Shown here: positions 52,416 through 60,966 of the stretch, in pieces
How positions within the stretch are numbered: position 1 is the first letter of the stretch
How the letters are laid out: every line of letters starts with the position of its first letter
Source: Rhodococcus wratislaviensis
GTDB lineage: Bacteria > Actinomycetota > Actinomycetes > Mycobacteriales > Mycobacteriaceae
DNA: 64,000 bases
Direction: 5' to 3'
NCBI RefSeq assembly: GCF_900455735.1
Contig: NZ_UAUI01000029.1
Span: forward strand, 1 to 64,000
The notes under the pieces: model-generated
Told to the model about the DNA's origin: nothing
What the model saw: the letters and a program-made list of their open reading frames with translations, nothing else
Databases searched by the model: none
Position numbers and translations under genes: made by a program

Positions 52416-53527
52416 CAGCAGGTCCTTCCGATCGGTTCGGCGGTGCGCTCGGCCACCGACTCCACACCGCGCACGGCGCGCTTGCGGTCGATCATCGAGC
52501 GGAACGTGACGTAGTGCGGCAGCTTGAGGTGCTCGAGGAACCCGCACGAGTCGAGGCCGTCGGTGGTGAGCAGCAGCACCTGTTCGAGACCGTCCGCGTC
52601 ACCGAACCGCCGGCAGGCGATGTCGAGGTTCGCCATCGCGATGGCCTTGCGTTCGTTGTGCCCGAAGCACAGTCCGTAGCCGACGTCGAATCGGCTGCGG
52701 TCCTCGTCCGGGCCGTCGAGGTCCTCGATGGCCTCGCACTCCGAGGCACGGATGTGCCCGAGCAGTACCGGTTTTCCGGTGTGCGGGTGCACGACCCTCA
52801 GCGGGAGCCGGCCGTGTCGCACCTCGCCGAGCGTCACCTCGTGGATGTTGCCCTCGGTGCCGCGGATCGAGCGGTACCAGGTGCCGATCAGCGAACCGGT
52901 CTCGGCGCGGGCCATGCTCGCGAGGATCGCCGAGCGCGGGGCGGGCGGTCGTGCGGGGTGCCGCGAGATGTCGAACGGTGCCGCCGTCGGCGCGGCGTCG
53001 GCGGGCCGGTTGTCGACCAGCAGGTCCATCTCGCGGAGCATGTCGGAGAACCGCCGCGGATGGCGCTGGTCCTCCCCGCGTTCGGTTTCCGCGGGCAGGC
53101 TCTCCGGGACGATCACGGGTCCCGGCTGCGCGTCACGGTCCAGCATCCGGCCGGTGTAGTCGCTGGTGCGGCCGAGCAACTGGGGGCCGTCGGGTGTGCG
53201 GTGTGCGGGGACGATGCGCCGCAGCACCACCATCTCGTCGGGATCGATCGGCTCACTCACGGCCAGCCGCGGCAACGTCGACTGGTGGGCCCGCACCAGG
53301 TGGGTGGCCTCGATGACATCGCCCTCCGCCTGCCGCAACGCGTCGGCGGCGGTGTCCTCGTCGTACAGGCCGCCCTCGCCCATCACCCGGTCGACGGCCA
53401 ATCGCATGCGGCCGGTGATCTGTTCCGTCGTCAGCCACGGCGCGGGGTCGGTGTTCCGGGCGCCGCGCACCAGCGACTCGGCGGCGAGGATGGCGTCCAG
53501 GCCGCCGCGTGCTCCCGAATATCCCAT
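52415..53527 (-). CDS. phnI: C-P lyase subunit PhnI
   Basis: A 370-residue protein of the carbon-phosphorus lyase core, the nucleosidase that, with PhnG, H and L, makes ribose 1-methylphosphonate 5-triphosphate. MGYSGARGGLDAILAAESLV and RMRLAVDRVMGEGGLYDEDTAADALRQAEGD are the N-terminal family blocks. FDVGYGLCFGHNERKAIAMANLD and LLTTDGLDSCGFLEHLKLPHYVTF are C-terminal blocks. It starts 1 bp after the phnH stop. Confidence 0.95.
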   Translation of the reverse strand: MGYSGARGGLDAILAAESLVRGARNTDPAPWLTTEQITGRMRLAVDRVMGEGGLYDEDTAADALRQAEGDVIEATHLVRAHQSTLPRLAVSEPIDPDEMVVLRRIVPAHRTPDGPQLLGRTSDYTGRMLDRDAQPGPVIVPESLPAETERGEDQRHPRRFSDMLREMDLLVDNRPADAAPTAAPFDISRHPARPPAPRSAILASMARAETGSLIGTWYRSIRGTEGNIHEVTLGEVRHGRLPLRVVHPHTGKPVLLGHIRASECEAIEDLDGPDEDRSRFDVGYGLCFGHNERKAIAMANLDIACRRFGDADGLEQVLLLTTDGLDSCGFLEHLKLPHYVTFRSMIDRKRAVRGVESVAERTAEPIGRTC

Positions 53528-53528
53528 G

Positions 53529-54122
53529 TCAGTTGTCCTTTCCGGTGGTCACCACGGTGGTGCGCGGGATCCCGACAAGGGATCCGTCCGGCCCGGCCAG
53601 CAGCAGGTCGACACCGGACGGGAACTCCGCGACCAGGTGCCGTCGGACCTCCCACAGCGCGGGGTCGAATCCGGCCGGCGCGAAGGCGATCTCGGACTCG
53701 ATTCCCGGCCCTGCGAGGCGGACGGGGATGCCGTCGTCGACGGCGTCGACCGCGCAGACGACAGTCGCCGCCGACTCCGGGCTCAATGCCGTACCGGTTG
53801 TGACCGAACCGAATTCGGTCGCCGTCGGCGGGCGAAGCGCGGTGACATACTTTGCCGTCTCCAGAGGGGTGGCGGGTGCGCCGGTGGCGACGGCGAGCAC
53901 GGACGTCCAGTCCTGCTGCCCCGGCTCGAGGACGTGCGTGCCGGTCTCCAGGTCCGCCAGCGCGAGCGCGGGCAACAGGGCAGCGGGAAAGTCGCTGCGG
54001 GGCAACGTCTGGACGGTTCCCGGTCGCGCGAACGCCTCCAGGACCGCCCGGTAGACGCGCTGCGCCTGGTCGGGGTTCAGTCCGGCGCCGAGCGCCGAAC
54101 CGATCACGATGGTGTCGCTCAT
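53529..54122 (-). CDS. phnH: C-P lyase subunit PhnH
   Basis: A 197-residue subunit of the C-P lyase core. QAQRVYRAVLEAFARPGTVQTLP at the start and LAGPGIESEIAFAPAGFDPALWEVRRHLVAEFPSGVDLLL near the end match PhnH. ATG at 54122, two bases after the phnG stop, is preceded by GGAGCTGACG; the longer open frame upstream is only a shadow of phnG and phnF. Confidence 0.92.
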   Translation of the reverse strand: MSDTIVIGSALGAGLNPDQAQRVYRAVLEAFARPGTVQTLPRSDFPAALLPALALADLETGTHVLEPGQQDWTSVLAVATGAPATPLETAKYVTALRPPTATEFGSVTTGTALSPESAATVVCAVDAVDDGIPVRLAGPGIESEIAFAPAGFDPALWEVRRHLVAEFPSGVDLLLAGPDGSLVGIPRTTVVTTGKDN

Positions 54123-54124
54123 CT

Positions 54125-54562
54125 CTACGTCAGCTCCTCGAATTGGACGATCGTGGGGGCCAGCTGCGCCCATTCGTCGCGGTCGGCGAGCCGGCGGTCG
54201 TCCTCGACGCGGGCGCACAGCTCGTGGACACGGTCGGCGTGCGGGCGGCCCGCCTGGACCTCGGCGTCGCAGATCGCGGCGGCGAGGGTGGCGGCCCGGT
54301 CGTCGCCCATACGCATGGCCCAGCCCCGCACTCCGGCGAGACTCACCTCGGCACGGCAGGCGAGGATGTCGCCGAGGAAGAAGTGGTCGTACGCTATGGG
54401 TTCGCGCACCTGCGCCGCGACGGAACCGATCTCCGGCGCGGTGAGGACCGCGAGTTCGGCGCCGTCGGACAGGCAGGCGTCGGCGAGCTCGACGAGATCG
54501 CCCGCCGATGCCGCGGCCAGCAGCTCGGCGACGCGTTCGCGACTGTAGACGTGGGAAATCAT
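54125..54562 (-). CDS. phnG: C-P lyase subunit PhnG
   Basis: A 145-residue subunit. YSRERVAELLAAASAGDLVEL begins the helical domain; DHFFLGDILACRAEVSLAGVRGWAMRMGDDRAATLAAAICDAE is the family's conserved block. ATG at 54562 overlaps the phnF stop (ATGA). It forms the central tetramer with PhnH, I and J. Confidence 0.92.
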   Translation of the reverse strand: MISHVYSRERVAELLAAASAGDLVELADACLSDGAELAVLTAPEIGSVAAQVREPIAYDHFFLGDILACRAEVSLAGVRGWAMRMGDDRAATLAAAICDAEVQAGRPHADRVHELCARVEDDRRLADRDEWAQLAPTIVQFEELT

Positions 54563-55332
54563 GGGGTCGAGACCTCTTTCGTGTCGTTCTCGATGTCGGT
54601 GGTGAGTGGCCGGGGTTCGTCCGGAGAGCCGATCTCCATGACGACGCGGACGGCGTCGCCGCGCATCCACGCCTTGCTGTAGGTGAGGGGTGTGCCGGTG
54701 TCGGCGTCGCGATTGACGCTCTCCACCACCCACACCGGGACCGCGGACACGAGCTGCAGCTTCTCCTGCACGTCGGCCGGCGGAATGTCCGAGGCCGTGC
54801 GGCACCAGGACCGGACCGAACGGACATGGCCCATCTGACGGAGCACCTCGTCGAGGGATTCCTCCACCCGCATGCCCTCGGCGAGGTCGGGGACGGCGTC
54901 GTGGGAGATCCACTCGAATCCGAGACCCGCGACGACGTCGTTGATGTAGCTGAGCCGGACCATGTGGTGCGCCGGGGTGCCGTGCGGCACCTCCAGCCGG
55001 TCGGCGCAGTCGGCAGGCAGCGGTGCGAGCGACCGTTCGAGGATCACCGACCGCGGTACGGCCCCGGCCTCCCGGACGGTGATGTGCCACGACGGCCGGC
55101 GGTCGCGGGAGATGACGTAGTCGATCCGTTCGGCGACGAACGTGCCCGCACCCTGAACGCGCCGCACCCGCAGTCGCCGCTCCAGCTCCTGCACCGCACC
55201 CCGCGCCGCCGCCCGGCCCACCCCGAACCGCTTCATCAGCTCGTGTTCGCTGTCGAGTTTGGTGCCGGGCGCCAGCCGCTCGATCTCGCACTCCAGTTGG
55301 TCCGCGATGGCGCGGTACCGATGCTCCGTCAT
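54559..55332 (-). CDS. phnF: GntR/HutC-family regulator PhnF
   Basis: A 257-residue regulator: winged helix RYRAIADQLECEIERLAPGTKLDSEHELMKRFGVGRAAARGAVQELE and a C-terminal UTRA ligand domain (SYINDVVAGLGFEWISHDAVPDL). It heads the C-P lyase operon and probably represses it. ATG at 55332 is used; a GTG five codons upstream is possible. A palindrome AGTTGT-N4-ACAACT lies 22 bp before the start. Confidence 0.9.
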   Translation of the reverse strand: MTEHRYRAIADQLECEIERLAPGTKLDSEHELMKRFGVGRAAARGAVQELERRLRVRRVQGAGTFVAERIDYVISRDRRPSWHITVREAGAVPRSVILERSLAPLPADCADRLEVPHGTPAHHMVRLSYINDVVAGLGFEWISHDAVPDLAEGMRVEESLDEVLRQMGHVRSVRSWCRTASDIPPADVQEKLQLVSAVPVWVVESVNRDADTGTPLTYSKAWMRGDAVRVVMEIGSPDEPRPLTTDIENDTKEVSTP

Positions 55333-55353
55333 GGCGACCACTGTCACGGGCCG

Positions 55354-55369
55354 AGTTGTACGGACAACT
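55354..55369. promoter_or_regulatory. PhnF operator candidate
   Basis: AGTTGTACGGACAACT, a perfect inverted repeat with 6-bp arms, contains the GT-N4-AC core common in HutC-type GntR operators. It lies immediately upstream of phnF, the first gene of the operon. Confidence 0.55.
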
Positions 55370-55436
55370 GCCCTGCAGGTAACCGGGAAGGAAACGCCGC
55401 TGAACGTGTGGGCAAGTTGTCAGGCGCTTCGCACCC

Positions 55437-55476
55437 GTGCGCTTTTTTGGTTGCCCTAGCTACCAGAACGGCGCAC
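55437..55476. repeat. Compound palindrome, copy B
   Basis: GTGCGCTTTTTTGGTTGC and GCTACCAGAACGGCGCAC form a hairpin related to the one at 43979. It is flanked by GGCGCTTCGCACC on the left and GGCGGAGCCGCC on the right. The sucrase/ferredoxin-like gene ends inside it at 55456, so the repeat supplies that protein's tail and stop. Confidence 0.7.
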
Positions 55477-56385
55477 GGGTGGCGGAGCCGCCTCGAACCG
55501 GTCCGGGCTGTCCACGACACCCGCGCTGCAGGCGGTCAGGCGGGGTTCGGCGCGGGTCGTGCGCACCCGGACCACGTCGGTGCCGTCCGGGTGCCGGACC
55601 AGGACGTCGGTGTCACCGTCCGGTCGCGGGACCGCCGACAGCGGGATCACGTCGTCGAGTCCGAGCAGTGACCGCTCGGCCCGGACGGTGTGCTCGGCGA
55701 ACTGCAGCACCGGGTCGTCGGTGCACCGACCGCGGTAGTGCTCGAGCACCACCCGTCCGCGATCGTGTTCGGCGACAATGTGTTCCGCAGCCTCCGCGGT
55801 GACCCGGCCGTAGTAGATGCCCGACGGTAGACACACCACGGTCGCGGCGAACCGGTCGCCGCCGACGTGCGTCGACTCCCAGACCCGTCCGCCGCGGTGG
55901 CCGAGGCCGGTGACTACGGGGCGTCCGAATGACGCGCAGCAGGCGTCCTTCTTGCCGTGGGTGCAGACGAGGAACAGAGATTCGGCGGGGTCGAGACGTT
56001 CTCCAGCTCCGGGGGGCAGGTCCAGGTCGAGTTCGAGCAACTCCCGGTCCTCACGCACCAGCAGTCGCTCCGCCCAGCCGTCGGCGCGGCCCGGTCGCAC
56101 GAGGTAGACGTCACGTCCGGCGGCGAGGTCGCGGCGCTGCCGGGTGCGGATCAGCACCGGACGCACCCCGGCGTCGGCGCACCGGGCGGCGAGCGCGTCG
56201 CCGAGGACCGGGTCGAGGCGGCTCTGCCGGAGCCGGTCGCGGCCCCACGGTCCGGGTTGCTCGATCAGCAGCCAGCCGCGCACCCGCGGCGCGGTGCCCC
56301 ACAACGGCTCCTGGAGCGATTGGGAGAGCGCCGCGCACGCCGGTGGCGTCCACCCCTCGGGCGACGTCGTCGTCTGCACGCTCAC
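55456..56385 (-). CDS. Sucrase/ferredoxin-like family protein
   Basis: A 309-residue protein with a thioredoxin-like ferredoxin fold. The key block is LFLVCTHGKKDACCASFGRPV, then WESTHVGGDRFAATVVCLPSGIYYGRV. The CxxxxxxxCC cysteines and the HVGG segment mark the sucrase/ferredoxin-like family, which may bind a 2Fe-2S cluster. It diverges from a siderophore-binding protein gene over an iron-box-like site. A role in iron release or redox is an inference. The last residues AAPPPVRRSGS are encoded by the palindromic repeat. Confidence 0.8.
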   Translation of the reverse strand: MSVQTTTSPEGWTPPACAALSQSLQEPLWGTAPRVRGWLLIEQPGPWGRDRLRQSRLDPVLGDALAARCADAGVRPVLIRTRQRRDLAAGRDVYLVRPGRADGWAERLLVREDRELLELDLDLPPGAGERLDPAESLFLVCTHGKKDACCASFGRPVVTGLGHRGGRVWESTHVGGDRFAATVVCLPSGIYYGRVTAEAAEHIVAEHDRGRVVLEHYRGRCTDDPVLQFAEHTVRAERSLLGLDDVIPLSAVPRPDGDTDVLVRHPDGTDVVRVRTTRAEPRLTACSAGVVDSPDRFEAAPPPVRRSGS

Positions 56386-56403
56386 GCACCAGACTGTATA
56401 AGG

Positions 56404-56422
56404 TTAGGTTCGCCTATCTTCT
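56404..56422. promoter_or_regulatory. IdeR/DtxR-like iron box
   Basis: TTAGGTTCGCCTATCTTCT matches the IdeR consensus TTAGGTTAGSCTAACCTAA at about 14 of 19 positions, with the left half TTAGGTT exact. It lies in the 62-bp divergent region between the two iron-related genes, 26 bp from the binding-protein start. Confidence 0.5.
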
Positions 56423-56447
56423 ACCCCCTTCGAGATCGAGGTCCAGG

Positions 56448-57416
56448 ATGCGTTCAGCCACGTGCTCCCCGAATGTCACCGACGTCCAATGGCAAGAGAT
56501 CGTCGATGCCCTGACACGACGAGAATTCGGCGCCGGGCTGGGAGCAGCCGCGCTGGCCGCGCTCACCGCCGCATGCGCGCGACCCGACGCCGCAACTGGC
56601 AGCGACAGCGGCGCCCAGCGCACCGTCACCCACGCCATGGGGACGACGACGGTGAGCAATCGGCCCAGTCGCATCGTCGCCCTCGACAGCCTCCCCATCG
56701 ACACCGTCGTCACACTCGGAAAGACACCGGTCGGCGCAGCTCAGGCGGGTTCCGCCGACGCGCTGCCCGCATACCTCGGCGGCGGACTGGACAGCACCAC
56801 CGTCGTCGGGTCGATCGCCGAACCGAACCTCGAGGCGATCGCCGCGCTACAGCCCGACCTCATCCTCAGCAGCAAGCAGCGGCACGGCGACCTGTACGAC
56901 GCGCTGTCGGCAATCGCGCCCACCGTGTTCTCCATGTCGCCTGCGGTCGACTGGCAGGGGACGCTGCGGCTGTTCGCCGAGGCTATGGGGGAGACGGAAG
57001 CAGCCGAACAGAAGCTGTCGGCGTTCCACACCCGCGCCGCCGCGTTGAGCGAAACCAACCGGGGCCGCACCGCGCACGTCATCCGCGTGATGGACGACGG
57101 CCTGCGCCTCCACGGACCCGGCACGTTCTCCGGTTCCGTGCTGACTGCGGCCGGCTACACCATCACCGGACAGCCGTGGGACGCGAAGAACGACATGTCC
57201 GAGATCTCGCTCGAGAATGTCGCCCTGATCGACTCCGACATCGCGTTCGTCGCCAACACGTCCGCACCGGGGGAACTGGGGATCGACCCCGTACTCGTCG
57301 GGCAGATGGGGCCGTCACGACGCGACGGCGTCCGCCAGACCGACTACCGGGTGTGGATCACCGGCATCGGCCTCACCGGCGCTAACCTGATCCTCGACGA
57401 CCTCGAGCGGCTGTAG
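56448..57416 (+). CDS. Iron-siderophore ABC transporter binding protein (Tat lipoprotein)
   Basis: A 322-residue FecB/FepB-type receptor. LTRREFGAGLGAAALAALTAAC gives a twin-arginine signal directly followed by a lipobox Cys near residue 45. The fold has THAMGTTTVSNRPSRIVALD, NLEAIAALQPDLILSS and GSVLTAAGYTITGQPWDAKNDMSEISLENVALI. ATG at 56448 follows an AGGTCCAGG. No permease or ATPase gene lies beside it. It ends DDLERL at a TAG that abuts the palindromic repeat. Confidence 0.85.
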   Translation: MRSATCSPNVTDVQWQEIVDALTRREFGAGLGAAALAALTAACARPDAATGSDSGAQRTVTHAMGTTTVSNRPSRIVALDSLPIDTVVTLGKTPVGAAQAGSADALPAYLGGGLDSTTVVGSIAEPNLEAIAALQPDLILSSKQRHGDLYDALSAIAPTVFSMSPAVDWQGTLRLFAEAMGETEAAEQKLSAFHTRAAALSETNRGRTAHVIRVMDDGLRLHGPGTFSGSVLTAAGYTITGQPWDAKNDMSEISLENVALIDSDIAFVANTSAPGELGIDPVLVGQMGPSRRDGVRQTDYRVWITGIGLTGANLILDDLERL

Positions 57417-57428
57417 GCGGCTCCGCCG

Positions 57429-57474
57429 CCCGTGCGCGGTTAAGGAGTGTCAGGACTCGTCAACCACGCACGGG
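57429..57474. repeat. Compound palindrome, copy C
   Basis: CCCGTGCGCGGTTAAGGAGT and ACTCGTCAACCACGCACGGG pair over 20 bp with three mismatches. The preceding GGCGGCTCCGCC directly follows the binding-protein stop. Read in reverse it matches copy D, including flanks. Confidence 0.7.
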
Positions 57475-57489
57475 GGCTAGCCTGCCTGG

Positions 57490-58308
57490 GTGAGTTCCGA
57501 CAAGATGCTGACCCGCATCGGTGGGCTCCTCCGGCAGGCGGAATCCACCGACAACCCGCACGAGGGCGAGGCCTTCATGGCCGCCGCGCAGCGGCTCGCC
57601 ACCGCCTCCTCGATCGACCTCGCGGTGGCGCGCGCACACGCCGCGGGCAGGGAGAAGCGGGCCACCCCCACGCAGCGCCTGATCACGATCGGTGAACCGG
57701 GCAAGAAGGGTCTGCGGACGTACGCGCAACTGTTTCTTGTGATCGCCGCCGCCAACGACGTCCAGTGCGACATCGCCCAGACGTCGGCCGTCATCTACGC
57801 GTACGGATTCGCCGGCGACATCGACGTCTGCGAGGCCCTGTACGCGAGCCTGCTGATCCAGATGGTCCGGGCGTCCGACGGCTACATCAAGTCGGGTGAG
57901 TACCGCAGCGAGACGACGCTGCGGACGCAGGTCGAGAAGCGCGGGCGCCGCCGGGTCGCGACACGGGTGCGACGGCCCGTCGCCGGTGTCACCGCCCGCT
58001 TGAACTTCCAGCTCGCCTACGCCGCGCGGATCGGGCAGCGCCTCGCCGACGCCAAGAAGGAGGCCGAGGATCAGGCGGTGTCCGTGCCGGAGTCGTCGGC
58101 GGAGACGGCGCTGGTCCTGCGCGACAAGCAACTCGAGTTGAAGGACTACTACTCGGAGAACTCGCAGGCCCGCGGCACGTGGCGGGGAGGGCGCGCGTCC
58201 GCCGGACATTCGTCGAGTGCCCGCCGGGCCGGCGACCGCGCCGCCCGGACCGCACGACTGAGCAACTCACCCGAACTGTCGACCGCCCGCAAGCAGATCC
58301 CGTCGTGA
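57490..58308 (+). CDS. DUF2786 domain protein
   Basis: A 272-residue protein starting GTG. KMLTRIGGLLRQAESTDNPHEGEAFMAAAQRLATASSIDLAVA is the DUF2786 block, followed by a second conserved domain (LFLVIAAANDVQCDIAQTSAVIYAYGFAGDIDVCEALYASLLIQ). The C-terminal 60 residues are basic and low-complexity. Function unknown. Its TGA overlaps the GTG start of the next gene. Confidence 0.8.
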   Translation: MSSDKMLTRIGGLLRQAESTDNPHEGEAFMAAAQRLATASSIDLAVARAHAAGREKRATPTQRLITIGEPGKKGLRTYAQLFLVIAAANDVQCDIAQTSAVIYAYGFAGDIDVCEALYASLLIQMVRASDGYIKSGEYRSETTLRTQVEKRGRRRVATRVRRPVAGVTARLNFQLAYAARIGQRLADAKKEAEDQAVSVPESSAETALVLRDKQLELKDYYSENSQARGTWRGGRASAGHSSSARRAGDRAARTARLSNSPELSTARKQIPS

Positions 58309-58829
58309 AGCGGCCCCGCGACACTCAGCGGACCGCCGTGTACGACGCGGAAGCCCTGGTGCGCACCATGTTCGACCGCGCCGACGAGCGTGGACTGCGC
58401 GTCGTCGACGTTCTGGGATCGCAGGTGACGCTGCCGGTGGAACGCAAGTTCGCGTCGATCGATTCGGTGCAGGACTACGTGGACCGGGTGCTCGCCCTGA
58501 ATTGGGTGCGGTCGACGTGGACGCGGGCAGCCACCCCGATTCACGTCCGCGCGCGGTCGGGCAACAAGGCCGCGCACTACGAAAGCGATTGCGCGACAAT
58601 CGCGGTACCCGAGCACAGGAACGGCAACGCTTGGGCCTTCCGCGAACTGGTGGTGCTCCACGAAGTCGCCCACCACCTCGATCCGTCCGACCCCGAGTAC
58701 CCGACGGTCGCGCCGCACGGACCGGAGTACGTGGACCGCTACCTCACCCTGGTCGGGGAGATCATCGGCCCCGAGGCGGCATTCGTCCTGCGGACCATGC
58801 TCCTCGCGGGCGGGGTCCGGCTGAACTGA
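58305..58829 (+). CDS. TIGR04338-type putative metallohydrolase
   Basis: A 174-residue protein with a zincin motif LVVLHEVAHHLDPSD near residue 110 and a downstream HGPEYVDRYL that supplies a third ligand. Mycolata-specific proteins of this kind are annotated as TIGR04338 family metallohydrolases. GTG at 58305 overlaps the DUF2786 stop (GTGA), so the two are co-translated and probably act together. The substrate is unknown. Confidence 0.8.
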   Translation: MKRPRDTQRTAVYDAEALVRTMFDRADERGLRVVDVLGSQVTLPVERKFASIDSVQDYVDRVLALNWVRSTWTRAATPIHVRARSGNKAAHYESDCATIAVPEHRNGNAWAFRELVVLHEVAHHLDPSDPEYPTVAPHGPEYVDRYLTLVGEIIGPEAAFVLRTMLLAGGVRLN

Positions 58830-58834
58830 CGACC

Positions 58835-59314
58835 TCAGGCCCGGGTTCGCAGCCTGACGAAACGGATCTCACGGCCCGCCGCCCGGAAGTCGGACGCGCT
58901 GCCGTCGACGTCGAAGCCCATGCCCCGGGCGATCCGCATTCCGAGTTTCGGATGCTCCGCCGCGTAGTGCGCCATGAAGTCCGCACCGGTCTCCGGATCG
59001 AGGAATTCGGCTGTCACAGGCAGTCGCCGACGGCCCACCTGGATGTTCGCGTGCGGCTGCGCCCGCAGGTTCCGGTACCAATCGGACTTGGGTCCGAACC
59101 CGGCGGCCAGCACGTACCCGTCGCCGACGGCGTCGTGGTTGACCACCTCGAGCACGACCTGCCGCCGGGCGCCGGTCTTGCGTCCGACGTGTTCGAGAAG
59201 CAGGAATCGACCGCCGAGCAGCGACCCGAGATGGAAGCGGTAGAGGTAGATGGGGGCGCGAAAGAACGCCCGCCGGATGCCGGTGGGCGGGTCAGGCCTC
59301 TGCGTGACCTTCAC
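58835..59314 (-). CDS. Deazaflavin (F420)-dependent nitroreductase-family protein
   Basis: A 159-residue DUF385/Ddn-family protein. LLEHVGRKTGARRQVVLEVVNHD and VLAAGFGPKSDWYRNLRAQPHANIQVG are the F420-binding split-barrel signatures. It would reduce a quinone or related compound with F420H2. GTG at 59314 overlaps the 3' end of the upstream MFS gene by 23 bp, so it is coupled to the exporter. The longer open frame upstream is a shadow. Confidence 0.85.
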   Translation of the reverse strand: MKVTQRPDPPTGIRRAFFRAPIYLYRFHLGSLLGGRFLLLEHVGRKTGARRQVVLEVVNHDAVGDGYVLAAGFGPKSDWYRNLRAQPHANIQVGRRRLPVTAEFLDPETGADFMAHYAAEHPKLGMRIARGMGFDVDGSASDFRAAGREIRFVRLRTRA

Positions 59315-60899
59315 ACACCCAGTCTTCCACGTCCGCCGCGTGGTCGGGTGGTGATGCGGCCGCGTCCGTTTCGGAAACGATGGGCGGAAGATGCCGGAAG
59401 TACACGGCGTCGACGACGGCGACCAGCAGCGCGATCGCGGCGGCGACCCATCCGACGACGTGCACGCTGATGGTGAAGGCCTCGCGGGCGGAGTCGAGCA
59501 GCGCGGCGCCATCGGGCCCGAGTTGTGCCGCCGAAGTCGCGGCGCCGGCGAGGCTTTCGCGTGCCCCGTCGGCAAGGTCGTCGGGAACATCCGGGGCGAT
59601 CGACAGCTGGGTGCGGTACACGAGCGCGCCGAGGCTACCCACCACGGCGAGCCCGATGGCGTACCCGAACTCGGCGCTCGTCTCGGACATGGCGGCAGCC
59701 GAACCGGCTTTGGCACAGGGCACCGAACCCACGACGATCCCGGTGCCGAGCGTGACCAGCGGTCCGCAACCGAGGTTCATGACGGCCAGGCCCGCGATGA
59801 TCGCGACCAGTCCACCGTCTGCGTCCGCGAGCGTGTAGAGGAAGCAACCAGCCGCGGCGACCAGCATGCCGCCGGAGATCGCGAACACCGGCCGGATGTG
59901 TTGCGCGAGTATCGGGGCTCCGCCGAAACTGACGATCGCCGCGAGCGCCGCCGGTAGCATCGCGAATCCCGCCTGCAGCGGCGTGAGACCGGCGACGAGT
60001 TGCAGGAACTGCGCGGTGAAGAACATCAGCGAGCCGATGACGGTCACGAGCATCATGCTGATCACGACGGTCGTGAACGCCCGGTTGCGGAAGAGACTCA
60101 GATCGACGAGCGGGTCGTCCAGGCGTTGCTGCCTGCGCACGAAGACCCACCCGAACGCGACGCCCACGACCACGGCGAGACCGGATGTCGCGGCCCAGCC
60201 GTGGGTTGCGAACTCCTTCAGCCCGAACACCGCGGGCAGGATGGCGGCGAGCGACAGGGCGACACTGGTCAGGTCGACGCGACCCGCGGCCGGATCGCGT
60301 TCCTCGGGAAGCAGAATCGGCCCGAGGACGAGCAGCAGGACCATCGCCGGCACGCCGAGGAGGAACACCGAACCCCACCAGAAGTGCTCGAGCATGAAAC
60401 CGCCGACGACGGGTCCGGCGGCGGCACCGCCCATGAACCCGATCATCCACAGCCCGATCGCCACCGACCGTTGCCGGGCGTCGCGGAACATCGTGCTGAT
60501 CAGGCCGAGAGTCGACGGCGCCAGCGTGGCACCGGCGATGCCGAGCAGCGCGCGTGCGGCGATGAGCATCTCCGGGCTCGTGGAAAAGGCGGCAACCACC
60601 GACGCGGCCGCGAATCCCGCGCCGCCGAGAAGCAGCAGGGTGCGGCGCCCGATCCGGTCACCGAGCGTGCCTGCGGTCAGCATGAAGCCGACGAGCAGGA
60701 ATCCGTAGATGTCCATGATCCACAACTGCTCGGTGGCACTGGCGTCGAGATCCCGACTCAGGCTGGGCAGGGCGAGCAGCAGCACGAACACGTCGATGGA
60801 CACGAGCAGGGAGGCGAGGCCGAGGACCGCGAGACCGGCCCATTGGCGAGTGCCTGCGGTGGCGGTCCGGGTTGGTGAGGGATCGGTCGATTCGCTCAT
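59292..60899 (-). CDS. MFS drug/H+ antiporter, DHA2 (14-TM) type
   Basis: About 535 residues with 14 hydrophobic helices. SIDVFVLLLALPSLSRDL and FLLVGFMLTAGTLGDRIGRRTLLLLGG (motif A) mark the EmrB/QacA-like group, and GPVVGGFMLEHFWWGSVFLLGVP is motif C. It likely exports a toxic or hydrophobic compound. It diverges from an HxlR regulator gene (67 bp) and is followed by an F420-type reductase, which may modify the same compound. Confidence 0.9.
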   Translation of the reverse strand: MSESTDPSPTRTATAGTRQWAGLAVLGLASLLVSIDVFVLLLALPSLSRDLDASATEQLWIMDIYGFLLVGFMLTAGTLGDRIGRRTLLLLGGAGFAAASVVAAFSTSPEMLIAARALLGIAGATLAPSTLGLISTMFRDARQRSVAIGLWMIGFMGGAAAGPVVGGFMLEHFWWGSVFLLGVPAMVLLLVLGPILLPEERDPAAGRVDLTSVALSLAAILPAVFGLKEFATHGWAATSGLAVVVGVAFGWVFVRRQQRLDDPLVDLSLFRNRAFTTVVISMMLVTVIGSLMFFTAQFLQLVAGLTPLQAGFAMLPAALAAIVSFGGAPILAQHIRPVFAISGGMLVAAAGCFLYTLADADGGLVAIIAGLAVMNLGCGPLVTLGTGIVVGSVPCAKAGSAAAMSETSAEFGYAIGLAVVGSLGALVYRTQLSIAPDVPDDLADGARESLAGAATSAAQLGPDGAALLDSAREAFTISVHVVGWVAAAIALLVAVVDAVYFRHLPPIVSETDAAASPPDHAADVEDWVCEGHAEA

Positions 60900-60966
60900 G
60901 AGAGCCACCGTAACCAGGCGTGGTCCTAAAACACAACCACTTAGTCGTGATTTGGTACCATCAGGT

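Noticed and set aside
55370-55430. PHO-box-like repeats upstream of phnF.
   Set aside because: GTTACC- and GTTGTCC-like words are present but not in an 11-nt phase and poorly match the consensus.
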